Notes under the pieces: model-generated
The model's database searches: none
Seen by the model: only the letters and a program-made list of their open reading frames with translations
Told to the model about the DNA's origin: nothing
Translations under genes and position numbers: made by a program
Shown: positions 44,429 through 52,074 of the stretch, in pieces
Layout: every line of letters begins with the position of its first letter
How positions within the stretch are numbered: the stretch's first letter is position 1
DNA from: JASGMR01 sp963664675
Lineage (GTDB): Bacteria; Thermotogota; Thermotogae; Petrotogales; Kosmotogaceae
Length of the DNA stretch: 64,000 nucleotides
Direction of reading: 5' to 3'
Assembly (NCBI GenBank): GCA_963664675.2
Contig: CAXXLB010000002.1
Location: forward strand, 248,001-312,000

Positions 44429-45366
44429 TAATTTTATTTTTGATAGTTTTTTTAAGTTCTTTAGCCTTTGGAATTTCAATAGATTTCGATAAAATGGAAA
44501 AATTTATCAGAGTTTCAAATGAGCCTATTTTGATGCCTGAGGGTATAGGGTTTGAGTGCAAAGCGGTTTTCAATCCGACGATTGTTGAAGAGAACGGAAA
44601 ATTCTATCTTTTTTACAGAGCGGAGAATTGGGAAGGCGAAAATAAATGGAACGGAACGTCTTCAATAGGTCTGGCGGTGAGCAACGACGGGATCAATTTC
44701 GAGAAGAGGTCCGATCCGGTAATTTTTCCAACTGAAGACTATGAGATCCCCGGTGGATGCGAAGATCCGAGAATAGTGAAGATCGAAGACAAATTCGTCC
44801 TGACCTACACGGGATATAACGGAAAGGTAGCCAGACTTTGTCTGGCTATTTCCGATGATTTAATAAACTGGGAAAAACTTGGACCGGTTTTCAAGGGAGA
44901 ATCCTGGACCAAATCCGGAGCAATTGTTCCGGAGAAAATAAATGGAAAATACTACATGTACTACGGTGATACCAATATATACTTGGCCACTTCGGAGAAT
45001 TTAACGGATTGGAAAATTTCATTATCCCCCGTTCTGGAAAAAAGGATAATCAATTTTGATTCCGCGCTAGTTGAACCAGGTCCAACACCGTTGATCACTG
45101 ATGAAGGAATTTTGTTGATATACAACAGTGCGGATTATTCAAAAATTTATAGAGCCGGTGCCGCACTCTTCGACATAAAAGATCCGGGAAAACTCGTAAA
45201 GAGAACGGAAGATTTCCTGATTGAACCGGAATTCAGTTGGGAAAAATATGGACAGGTACCGAACGTCGTTTTCATTGAAGGTGCAGTGATAATAAATAAC
45301 AGATTGTATGTTTACTACGGAGCTGCGGACACTTATATCGGAGCTGCCTATATCGAATTGAATTAA
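44413..45366 (+). CDS. GH130 family enzyme with signal peptide
   Basis: A 317-aa second GH130 protein that begins 16 bases inside the preceding GH130 gene. Residues about 1-19 (KLIILFLIVFLSSLAFG) form a signal peptide, so it acts outside the membrane. It retains AVFNPTIVEENGKFYLFYRAE, GGCEDPRIVKIEDKFVLTYTGY and YYGAADTYIGAAYIE. Phosphate is scarce outside the membrane, so a hydrolase rather than a phosphorylase is the more likely activity, as reported for some exported GH130 proteins. The two copies probably arose by duplication. Confidence 0.88.
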   Translation: MGRKLIILFLIVFLSSLAFGISIDFDKMEKFIRVSNEPILMPEGIGFECKAVFNPTIVEENGKFYLFYRAENWEGENKWNGTSSIGLAVSNDGINFEKRSDPVIFPTEDYEIPGGCEDPRIVKIEDKFVLTYTGYNGKVARLCLAISDDLINWEKLGPVFKGESWTKSGAIVPEKINGKYYMYYGDTNIYLATSENLTDWKISLSPVLEKRIINFDSALVEPGPTPLITDEGILLIYNSADYSKIYRAGAALFDIKDPGKLVKRTEDFLIEPEFSWEKYGQVPNVVFIEGAVIINNRLYVYYGAADTYIGAAYIELN

Positions 45367-45384
45367 AATACAGAAAGAAGAGGA

Positions 45385-47199
45385 TCAGTCACTCAAACTG
45401 TTTTCTATAACTATCTTTTCCTGTTTGAGATTTTCTATTTCTTCCAGCTGGAAGATCACCTTTTCTTCCTTTTCTTTTTTCGTTTTATTAAACTGCTCTA
45501 TTTTTTCGTAGTCGGAGCCGAAAGTAAACATCTTCTTATTCAGTATTTCGAGTTCCCTCTCCAATTCAGTTGAAGATTCTGTTAGTTCTTCTATTTTTCT
45601 TATTATCGATTTATACCTGTTCTGCATCTTTTTTCTTTCTTTATATGAGATTTTGGATCCGCTTTTTTCTTTTTTCGTTTCGTTGTTGTCGAAGATGTGT
45701 TTCAGATAGTAATCCAGCGAACCGATCTTTTTCAGTTTTTGATTTTCTATAAGAACGTATTTATCACAGATGTTCTCGACGAAATCCCTGTCGTGTGAAA
45801 CCAGAATAATGGCACCTTTGAATTCTTTCAAAACTTTTTCAAGACTTTCGATAGTCCAGATATCAAGGTTATTTGTGGGCTCGTCCATTATCAGGACATT
45901 GGGAGCCTGAAGTATTACTTTGCTCAGTGCCAGTCTCGTTTTCTCTCCTCCGCTCAAATCACTCACATTTTTGAAAACATCGTCTCCGGTAAATCCGAAT
46001 CTTCCTATATATTTTCTGATTTCAAAATCCGGCCAGTAGGGTTTAATTTTCCAGATTTCTTTGAGAACATCATTATCTCTGTTCAAATCTTCCTTCATCT
46101 GGGATAGATACTTCCATTTGACATTGTATCCCCATTCTATTTCCCCGGTTTTTTTTGGAATGTTATCGGTGATCAGGTTTAAAAGGGTAGTTTTACCACT
46201 TCCGTTTATTCCCAGAATCGAAAGTTTTTCTCTTCTGTTGAGTTCGAGATGGACTTTTTTAAATATTTTTTTATCCCCGTAATTGTACGATAAATCCTCG
46301 ATGCTGAGAACCACATAACCCGTTCTGCTGGGTTCGGGTATGGAGATTTTTTGCTCTTTTATTTCTTCATCCGGCAGATTTATTTCATTCATCTGTGCTT
46401 TTAATTTTTCTGCCTGCCTTTCCTTGCTCTTCGCCTGCTTGATGAATTTATCTTCGCCCCATATTCTGTATCTTTTTGCGATGGCGGTCAATCTGTCTAT
46501 TTCCTTTTCCATATTCGCTCTCTGTCTCAAACCGCTTTTAAGGAGCACTTCTCTTTCTTTTCTGTAAAGTTCGAAATCACCTTTAAAATCCCAGAGAGAT
46601 CCTGAATTCAATTCCCAGAAACGATTTCCTACTTTTCTCAGCAGATATCTGTCATGAGTAACCAGAATTACTGCCCCGTTGTAACTTTTTATGAAGTTCA
46701 ACAACCATTGAACCGATTCTATATCGAGATGGTTGGTGGGCTCGTCCAGTATTAAAAGGTCGTAGTCCACGAGGAGTAATTTTCCGAGCGAAATCCTCGT
46801 TATCTCGCCTCCCGAGAAGCTGGAGATCTTTCTTTCCCATGTTTTTTCGGGGAATTCCAGACCTGTGAGAATTGATCTGACCCTTCTCTCAAAACTGTAA
46901 AACTCTTCGGTATCCTTTAAAACCAGATTTATACTTTCCATATAATAATCGAAAAGTTTTTGATCCATATTTTTAATTCTTTCCTGCGTCTGATAGCCTA
47001 TCTTTAAGTTGGATGAAATATAAAGTGATCCTTCCGACTGCTCGAGTTTTCCGGATAAAATTTTCAGAAGAGTTGTTTTACCACTTCCATTTTTTCCTAT
47101 CAGTACTATTTTGTCCTTTTTATATAATGAGGAAGAAACATTTTCAAAAAGAAAACCGTTTCCGTAATCGTGCCCAATTTTTTCCATAGTAAGTAACAT
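45385..47199 (-). CDS. ABC-F family ATPase (translation factor/antibiotic protection type)
   Basis: A 604-aa cytosolic protein with two ABC domains and no membrane part. Walker A motifs are GKNGSGKTT and GINGSGKTT; signatures are FSGGEITRISLGKLL and LSGGEKTRLALSKVI; Walker B motifs are LLILDEPTNHLD and VLIMDEPTNNLD. The interdomain linker (P-site tRNA interaction motif) is present near 190-290, and the C-terminal part is a coiled coil. ABC-F proteins bind the ribosomal E site and relieve stalling or displace antibiotics. It is next to, but separated by a terminator from, the peptide/ABC transporter operon. Confidence 0.92.
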   Translation of the reverse strand: MLLTMEKIGHDYGNGFLFENVSSSLYKKDKIVLIGKNGSGKTTLLKILSGKLEQSEGSLYISSNLKIGYQTQERIKNMDQKLFDYYMESINLVLKDTEEFYSFERRVRSILTGLEFPEKTWERKISSFSGGEITRISLGKLLLVDYDLLILDEPTNHLDIESVQWLLNFIKSYNGAVILVTHDRYLLRKVGNRFWELNSGSLWDFKGDFELYRKEREVLLKSGLRQRANMEKEIDRLTAIAKRYRIWGEDKFIKQAKSKERQAEKLKAQMNEINLPDEEIKEQKISIPEPSRTGYVVLSIEDLSYNYGDKKIFKKVHLELNRREKLSILGINGSGKTTLLNLITDNIPKKTGEIEWGYNVKWKYLSQMKEDLNRDNDVLKEIWKIKPYWPDFEIRKYIGRFGFTGDDVFKNVSDLSGGEKTRLALSKVILQAPNVLIMDEPTNNLDIWTIESLEKVLKEFKGAIILVSHDRDFVENICDKYVLIENQKLKKIGSLDYYLKHIFDNNETKKEKSGSKISYKERKKMQNRYKSIIRKIEELTESSTELERELEILNKKMFTFGSDYEKIEQFNKTKKEKEEKVIFQLEEIENLKQEKIVIENSLSD

Positions 47200-47223
47200 T
47201 TCTTCACCTCTTATTTATAATAT

Positions 47224-47253
47224 CAAAAAAAGAAGCGGTTATTAACCACTTCT
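47224..47253 (-). terminator. Bidirectional-looking terminator after the ABC-2 permease gene
   Basis: On the reverse strand AGAAGTGGTT (47253-47244) pairs with AACCGCTTCT (47240-47231), one pair being G-T, with T runs on both sides. The stop codon of the permease lies within it. It closes the operon that begins at 49882. Confidence 0.8.
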
Positions 47254-48072
47254 TTTTAAGACACCCTTTCTTTTTGCCCATTTTTCCATTATAGAAAAGA
47301 TTTTCAGACCTGTGGGCAACAAAACCACTCCCATTAAAATGAGAGGCCATATATTACTCCACTGGCTGGAAAAATCCTGTCCTTCTAAAATTGAAGCCCG
47401 CATTCCTCTGAGAGCATACGTTGCGGGTGATAGTTTTGCAACGTTCTGCATCCATGCAGGCAGTACGTCAATTTCATAATAAACACCCGAAAACATTAGC
47501 AGCAGCGCCTGAAATATATGGACGACCTGAACACCCTTTTCCGGAGAAATGAGCGGCAGTATGGCTGCCACCACCCCAAGCCCTATAAAAGAGAAACTGG
47601 CTACGAAAAGGATACCTATGGCCGAAATGAAATTTGCTCCAACCAGATTCAGATCGAAGAAGAAGGACACTATTACAAGTATAACCACGCTTCTTAAAAG
47701 TCCGTATAAAATGGCGTATCCACAGGTGCTCAGAAGGTGAGTTGATCTTCTAACCGGGGCCATGAATGTATATTCGATGGTTTCTTCCCATCTTTCCCAT
47801 GCGACGGTTTCGGCAACTATTTCGAAAAGTATAGAAAGATACCCCCACAAAATAGAACCAATAAGCATGTAAAGTATCAGATAATTTGTATCAACAGCCG
47901 TTCCAGAAAAGGCTTCTACTCCCTTTCCGATGAACCCCATGGTTATAGAATTGGCTATTGTATATAAGAAAAAAACCACTTCCCATTTCCAATACCTCTT
48001 CGTGAGATTGAAATTTCTTTCTATAAAAGCCAGAGAAGCTCTCAACTCTCTGACCAAAGGTTTTACACTCAT
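47242..48072 (-). CDS. ABC-2 type transporter permease
   Basis: A 276-aa membrane protein with six predicted helices and the ABC-2 layout (LIGSILWGYLSILFEIVAETVAWERWEETIEYTFMAPV as the cytosolic coupling part; residues 85-125). It resembles drug, polysaccharide and bacteriocin exporters such as the DrrB/YadH group. The start overlaps the ATPase stop by 4 bases. Together they form one exporter encoded last in the small-peptide operon, so export of, or immunity to, those peptides is the obvious hypothesis. Confidence 0.9.
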   Translation of the reverse strand: MSVKPLVRELRASLAFIERNFNLTKRYWKWEVVFFLYTIANSITMGFIGKGVEAFSGTAVDTNYLILYMLIGSILWGYLSILFEIVAETVAWERWEETIEYTFMAPVRRSTHLLSTCGYAILYGLLRSVVILVIVSFFFDLNLVGANFISAIGILFVASFSFIGLGVVAAILPLISPEKGVQVVHIFQALLLMFSGVYYEIDVLPAWMQNVAKLSPATYALRGMRASILEGQDFSSQWSNIWPLILMGVVLLPTGLKIFSIMEKWAKRKGVLKRSG

Positions 48073-48875
48073 GCGGATACAACCTCCCCGGAACTTTTCC
48101 CGTATTCGGCATCTTCAAAAGACAAACCAGTGAATTCAATGAATACATCTTCAAATGTCGGATTGGATATTTTACTCACCAGCTTTCTTTTTAGTTCCTG
48201 AGGGTTACCGGTTATCATTATTCTTCCGTTATGAATTATTGAAACCCTGTCACACAGTTTTTCTGCTTCACTCATATCGTGAGTCGTCAGTAAAATAGTT
48301 GCCTTCGTTCTGGCTCTCAGGTCGAGAATTAATTTCTGAACATCCTTTTTCGCTCTGGGATCCAATCCTGTTGTCGGTTCGTCAAGCAATAATATTTTTG
48401 GATCGGTTATGAATGCCCTCGCTATGGCAACTTTTTGTTGCATTCCCCTCGAAAAGTCTTCAAGGGGATCTTTGAGTCTTTTTCTGTCCAGACCGACTTT
48501 ATCTATCAAATTTTCTATCTTATTTAAAGCTTCTTTTTTACTTATTCCGTGAATACCTGCAGAATAAAACAGATTTTCATAAGCGGATAGTTTTCTGAAG
48601 AAACTGGCCTCCACCGAAACTCTGTTCATTATTTCCTGTACATATTTCTGGTGTTTCTTCACATCATGATCGAAGATCTCGATCTCGCCTTCATCCGGAA
48701 AAAGTAATGTAGAAGCAATTCTTATGAATGTTGATTTACCTGAACCGTTGGGCCCCAGTAATCCGTATATTTCACCTTCGTAAATATCGATGTCTATACC
48801 TTTTAAGGCCGTGACGATTTTTTTGTTCTTCTTAAACCTTTTAACTATATTTTTCGCGTGAATGGCAATTGCCAT
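48069..48875 (-). CDS. ABC transporter ATP-binding protein (ABC-2 exporter)
   Basis: A 268-aa ATPase with Walker A GPNGSGKST, the signature variant FSRGMQQKVAIARAF and Walker B KILLLDEPTTGLD, ending with an exporter-type C-terminal region. The SRGMQQK signature is common in exporters of the DrrA/CcmA group. ATG 48875 follows GGGAGGTG; it starts 30 bases after the last small ORF, so it is part of the same transcript as the six small peptide genes. Confidence 0.92.
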   Translation of the reverse strand: MAIAIHAKNIVKRFKKNKKIVTALKGIDIDIYEGEIYGLLGPNGSGKSTFIRIASTLLFPDEGEIEIFDHDVKKHQKYVQEIMNRVSVEASFFRKLSAYENLFYSAGIHGISKKEALNKIENLIDKVGLDRKRLKDPLEDFSRGMQQKVAIARAFITDPKILLLDEPTTGLDPRAKKDVQKLILDLRARTKATILLTTHDMSEAEKLCDRVSIIHNGRIMITGNPQELKRKLVSKISNPTFEDVFIEFTGLSFEDAEYGKSSGEVVSA

Positions 48876-48905
48876 GAAATTCACCTCCCAGATAAATTGG
48901 AAAAA

Positions 48906-49043
48906 CTATTCGAACTTTACTCTCTGTTCCCGGTAAAGGGCAAAATCTGAGATAATTATCGATTCCGCATTACATAATCCTGAACATTCTCCGCGTTTTT
49001 CGTTGATAGTGTTTCTTAAACCTATTTTTCCTGCATATAACAT
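48906..49043 (-). CDS. Small peptide F (45 aa), SDF-motif family, with CX3C
   Basis: ATG 49043 follows GGGGGTG with a 5-base gap. The 45-codon peptide begins MLYAGKIGLRNTI, carries CSGLC (Cys 20 and 24) and ends SDFALYREQRVKFE (residues 32-45). The tail matches those of peptides D and E, and the first 13 residues match residues 8-19 of peptide D (Y-x-G-K-x-G). Peptide F therefore looks like a paralogue of D with a cysteine-bearing insertion. It has no hydrophobic signal. It may be an exported or modified peptide; no modifying enzyme is adjacent. Confidence 0.75.
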   Translation of the reverse strand: MLYAGKIGLRNTINEKRGECSGLCNAESIIISDFALYREQRVKFE

Positions 49044-49079
49044 TTCTTCACCCCCTGAACATGTTTCAGACTTTCTCGC

Positions 49080-49196
49080 TCATATCTTGAATCTCTGATT
49101 GTTGTAAGAGAGAAAATCTGAGACAGCATCCGCTTTTGCTTTACTCAAATCCAAATACCTTAAATCTCTTCTTCTTTTTTTATTTTTTAAAGACAT
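49080..49196 (-). CDS. Small peptide E (38 aa), SDF-motif family
   Basis: ATG 49196 follows GGAGGG with a 6-base gap. The first half is strongly basic (KNKKRRR at residues 4-10) and the tail is SDFLSYNNQRFKI (26-38). The tail shares S, D, F, L, Y, N and Q with peptide D at the same spacing. There is no cysteine and no membrane segment. It is the fifth of six small ORFs on one transcript. Confidence 0.75.
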   Translation of the reverse strand: MSLKNKKRRRDLRYLDLSKAKADAVSDFLSYNNQRFKI

Positions 49197-49224
49197 AAAA
49201 ATCCCTCCTGTATTTAATCGATTT

Positions 49225-49347
49225 TTATAAATCTATTTTTTGAATGTTATAGGGTAGAAAATCACTCACTATTTCAGCCCTTGTCCCTTTTATAATTTTG
49301 TTTACACCCGTCTTTCCTTTGTAGATTTTTTTATTTATATTGAACAT
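49225..49347 (-). CDS. Small peptide D (40 aa), SDF-motif family
   Basis: ATG 49347 follows GGGGAGGT with a 7-base gap. Basic N-terminal half (NINKKIYKGKTGVNKIIKG), then RAEIV and the tail SDFLPYNIQKIDL (28-40). It is alignable with peptide F over nearly its whole length and with peptide E over the tail. Repeated strong ribosome sites argue that each ORF is translated. Confidence 0.75.
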   Translation of the reverse strand: MFNINKKIYKGKTGVNKIIKGTRAEIVSDFLPYNIQKIDL

Positions 49348-49380
49348 AAACTTACCTCCCCGGATCTGTGATAATAAATC

Positions 49381-49527
49381 TTAATGATCTGATGCTCCCG
49401 GCCCGCTTTGGAACAGAGCGCCTGCCGTCATAAACATCAACACTGAGAATTCCTTGTATACAACTCCGACGTTCACATTTTCAGAATACCCGTTCTCTTT
49501 TCTGTCATTTTTTACCTCCTTAGCCAT
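49381..49527 (-). CDS. Small peptide C (48 aa), start uncertain
   Basis: In this frame ATG 49527 opens 48 codons. The N-terminal third is polar (KEVKNDRKENGYSEN), followed by a hydrophobic stretch (YKEFSVLMFMTAGALF) and a small-residue tail, SGPGASDH. It lacks the SDF-Y-Q tail. The ATG has no good ribosome site. The best site here, AAGGAGG, lies inside its first codons and points to ATG 49508 in another frame, which reads only 11 codons (MTEKRTGILKM) to a stop at 49473. Either both are made, the short one helps translation of the long one, or a base is missing in the sequence. Confidence 0.5.
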   Translation of the reverse strand: MAKEVKNDRKENGYSENVNVGVVYKEFSVLMFMTAGALFQSGPGASDH

Positions 49528-49533
49528 GGATTC

Positions 49534-49653
49534 TTACAGTATTATCTTTTTCACATGATACTTAAAAGAATCTGGTTTAGTGACATTTTTCGACTTCTCT
49601 GAACTCTCCTTCTCCTGCTTCGACTCGTTGATGATTTTTTCTTCAAATAACAT
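49534..49653 (-). CDS. Small peptide B (39 aa)
   Basis: ATG 49653 follows GGAGGT, which begins directly after the T run of the attenuator hairpin; the gap is 7 bases. It is rich in K, E and S (EEKIINESKQEKESSEKSK) and ends PDSFKYHVKKIIL. The tail can be aligned with that of peptide D at D, Y, an aliphatic residue, K, I and L, so it is a possible distant member of the same family. No cysteine or signal peptide is present. Confidence 0.7.
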   Translation of the reverse strand: MLFEEKIINESKQEKESSEKSKNVTKPDSFKYHVKKIIL

Positions 49654-49666
49654 AATTCTTACCTCC

Positions 49667-49700
49667 AAAAAAAAACGACCGTGGTCTACGCCACGGTCGC
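49667..49700 (-). terminator. Attenuator-like terminator between peptide A and peptide B
   Basis: On the reverse strand CGACCGTGG (49699-49691) and CCACGGTCG (49684-49676) form a perfect 9-bp stem with a 6-base loop and nine T after it. It stands between the first small ORF and the other seven genes of the operon. The left arm can instead pair with GCCACGTCGC (49763-49754) inside the first ORF, with one bulged base. That gives the two mutually exclusive structures expected of an attenuator. Confidence 0.85.
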
Positions 49701-49723
49701 TATGTATGTAAAAGAGATCACTC

Positions 49724-49819
49724 TCAAATTATCACCATACGTTCATACAAGATGCGACGTGGCACACTCATCCCTGCAACAGTATCAACTTTTACTACGG
49801 TTCTAAATCTCAAAATCAT
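49724..49819 (-). CDS. Small peptide A (31 aa), possible attenuator leader peptide
   Basis: ATG 49819 lies 8 bases behind AAAGGAGGTG and about 30 bases from the transcription start. The 31-codon peptide begins MILRFRTVVKVD and ends RRILYERMVII. Its codons for V-P-R-R contain the antiterminator arm that competes with the downstream hairpin, so ribosome position on this ORF should affect termination. The C-terminal LYER-MVII resembles the tail of the other peptides slightly. It may be both a leader peptide and a product in its own right. Confidence 0.7.
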   Translation of the reverse strand: MILRFRTVVKVDTVAGMSVPRRILYERMVII

Positions 49820-49854
49820 CCACTCGCACCTCCTTTTCTCAAAAATTCAAAAGT

Positions 49855-49882
49855 ATTATACCACCATTTGAAAAAAAATCAA
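49855..49882 (-). promoter_or_regulatory. Promoter of the small-peptide/ABC exporter operon
   Basis: On the reverse strand TTGATT (49882-49877), 16 bases and TATAAT (49860-49855) with an extended -10 TGG. It is one of the best promoters in the window. Transcription would start near 49848, 30 bases before the peptide A start. Confidence 0.8.
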
Positions 49883-50124
49883 TAGTGACCCAAGTCATAA
49901 ATGTGTTTTTTCAGTTACAATCAATTTTTCATTATGGTGTAATAAACTTTTTTTACAGAAAACGAAGGATATATGAGTTGCTTTCAATCAAGTTTACATG
50001 AACAGAGAAAAAACATAATAATTGATAATAAACGGAAATAATTATTTAATGTGACCAAATTTGGTGTTTGAAATTTAGTAAGGATTAGTAATAAAATCCA
50101 TATATACTATATAGGAGGGGTTTT
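49883..50124. other. Divergent intergenic region
   Basis: AT-rich DNA between the peptide operon promoter and the DUF6305-like gene. It contains TATA-like steps near 50098-50112 just before the GGAGGGG ribosome site of the forward gene. No small ORF with a ribosome site was found. Confidence 0.4.
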
Positions 50125-50733
50125 ATGAAATCTTTAAAAGTTTTATTTCTTTTTGTTGCTATTTTGATGGTATTCAATACCTTTGTACTGGCTGCGGTCA
50201 CGGGTGATGAACCTATAAAGGGTGAAACACCATTTTTATTGACCAATGCGGGACAGGGTCCAGGCGGTAAAATGGCCAGATTGCTCATGTTTCAATCCAA
50301 AGCATTGTTGCCCACAGATTTCGATTACAATGCAGAGCCATTGAAGGAGGACTCAACGGATCTTACGAAGAAGGATTACGAAATACTCTTTGTAATAATA
50401 GGTTCTTCTGCAAAGGGGTTGGGGGCCTCCGGAATCACAATCGACGATGAAATAAATAGATTGAATCTTATGATTAAAGAAGCCAAGAAATTGGGAATGA
50501 CAATAGTTGCGGCTCAGATCGAAGGGGATGCCAGAAGGGGAAAACCCGGAAGTGCGGACGAAAGATCAATCGATGCCATAATTCCATTTGCGGACTATAT
50601 AATAGTCAAAAAAGATGGAGACAGTGATGGAAAGTTCACAAATATGGCGCAGGAACTCGGTGTTCCCATAACTTACATCGATGAAACCCTTGATTTTATG
50701 CAACTTATGCAACAAATGTTTCCAACTGAATAA
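50125..50733 (+). CDS. Exported DUF6305-like protein
   Basis: A 202-aa protein with a signal peptide (about 1-23, KVLFLFVAILMVFNTFVLA). The mature part looks like a small Rossmann-like fold: PFLLTNAGQGPGGKMARLLM, a YEILFVIIGSSAKGLGASG block, TIVAAQIEGDARRG and FADYIIVKKDGDSDG. I believe it belongs to the uncharacterised DUF6305 family; its partners here are a permease and two hydrolases of acylated or peptide substrates. It may be an unusual binding component for that permease. Ribosome site GGAGGGG lies before ATG. Confidence 0.6.
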   Translation: MKSLKVLFLFVAILMVFNTFVLAAVTGDEPIKGETPFLLTNAGQGPGGKMARLLMFQSKALLPTDFDYNAEPLKEDSTDLTKKDYEILFVIIGSSAKGLGASGITIDDEINRLNLMIKEAKKLGMTIVAAQIEGDARRGKPGSADERSIDAIIPFADYIIVKKDGDSDGKFTNMAQELGVPITYIDETLDFMQLMQQMFPTE

Positions 50734-50764
50734 AAGTAAAAAATAATACGGGGGGTAGAAAAAT

Positions 50765-52060
50765 ATGTATTTACAGGCGACCATTGTATTAATCGCAATG
50801 ATTGCAACCTTCGCAATTAGCAGTTGGAAACTCAAATCCACCGAATTATCGATGGTAGTAACTGCAATTGTTGGAGCACTGGTAGGGGGATTTGGATTCC
50901 CGGCTAGATTGCTTGTAGAGGGTATGTTTACATTTTTCGATGTGGGGATGACTTTTATCACTGCGGCGATATTTATAAACATATATTCTGCAACCGGTGC
51001 TATGGATGCTATAGTAAGAGCGATTGTACAGAATTTTCATTCGAAGAAATGGGTAGTTTTCATATTGCTTGGAGGCATTATGTTGATCCCGGGTGCTTTG
51101 ACGGGCGCGGGAAGTGTATCGATTTTTGTAGTTGGTGGAATGGTTTCAACAGTACTGGGATATATGGGATTAAACAAGAAAAAAGTCGTGGGTTTTGTAT
51201 TCATGTTTGCCGTGTTATCGGCCGTATGTCCTCCTATAAATCTTTGGGCCATGTTAATGTGTGCTCAGGCGAATATGCCATATGTAGGTTTTGATATTCC
51301 GTTGCTTGCACCTCTTTTAGTGATAGGGACTTTCTCAATAATTTTCTTTGGTTGGGGTACAAAACCTAAGGATAAACAGGAAATATTGGATCAATTACCG
51401 GAACCGGTTGAGGGGATGAACTGGATAAGAATTTCATTGCCTCTGATTTCCCTTGTAGTTCTTTTCCTCATGCAGAAGTATCTGGCGTTTTACTTGCCCG
51501 TACTGGGATTGCCTTTGACATTTATTATCTGTGCTCTCATATCAATACTCTGCAGTCCGAAAAGAAAAGGAATAAAGAGCTGGTTCTCAACGATCAATGT
51601 AACCATGGAACAGGTATTTCCGCTTCTTGCTACCGTAATAAGCGTTGGAACACTTGTAAATATAATGACTGCAACAGGAGTCAGGGGATTGATCGCGATA
51701 ACGTTTGTAACCTTGCCGGTAGTTTTGATATATATAGCGGCATTGTTTTTCTTACCGTTTGCCCAGGGATCGCTCAGTTACGGAAGTGCTGTCATATTAG
51801 GAACGCCGATAATATTCCTCTTCAATTCAATAGGTGTGAATGTAACAATAGTGGCCGCCGCATTGAGTTTCATGTTCCCTCTTGGTGATGCGTTACCACC
51901 ATCCAGGATAGTGGGAAGAGTAACAATCTCGACGGTAGAATACGAAGGAAGCTATATGTCGTTTTTGAAGGCAATAATGATCCCCGCAGCGTTTATGGGT
52001 GGAGTGGCATTGCTGATGTTGATATTTGCGAATAAATTCAGCTTCCTGGTAGTTTATTAA
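50765..52060 (+). CDS. Ion-transporter-superfamily permease (TRAP large subunit/CitT-like)
   Basis: A 431-aa membrane protein with about eleven helices. Two re-entrant-type blocks, PGALTGAGSVSIFVVGG and PFAQGSLSYGSAVILGTP, sit in similar positions of each half, as in the IT superfamily (DctM, CitM, ArsB). The substrate is probably an organic acid, dipeptide or acyl amino acid, judging by the neighbouring AspA/AstE-like and C69 hydrolases. No DctQ or DctP partner of normal type is present; the 58-aa protein downstream may take the DctQ place. Confidence 0.8.
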   Translation: MYLQATIVLIAMIATFAISSWKLKSTELSMVVTAIVGALVGGFGFPARLLVEGMFTFFDVGMTFITAAIFINIYSATGAMDAIVRAIVQNFHSKKWVVFILLGGIMLIPGALTGAGSVSIFVVGGMVSTVLGYMGLNKKKVVGFVFMFAVLSAVCPPINLWAMLMCAQANMPYVGFDIPLLAPLLVIGTFSIIFFGWGTKPKDKQEILDQLPEPVEGMNWIRISLPLISLVVLFLMQKYLAFYLPVLGLPLTFIICALISILCSPKRKGIKSWFSTINVTMEQVFPLLATVISVGTLVNIMTATGVRGLIAITFVTLPVVLIYIAALFFLPFAQGSLSYGSAVILGTPIIFLFNSIGVNVTIVAAALSFMFPLGDALPPSRIVGRVTISTVEYEGSYMSFLKAIMIPAAFMGGVALLMLIFANKFSFLVVY

Positions 52061-52074
52061 GGGGGTGAATGAGT

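Noticed and set aside
45385..47199. ABC-F gene as part of the small-peptide operon
   Set aside because: A strong two-way terminator separates them and the ABC-F gene has its own ribosome site; a functional link remains only a possibility.
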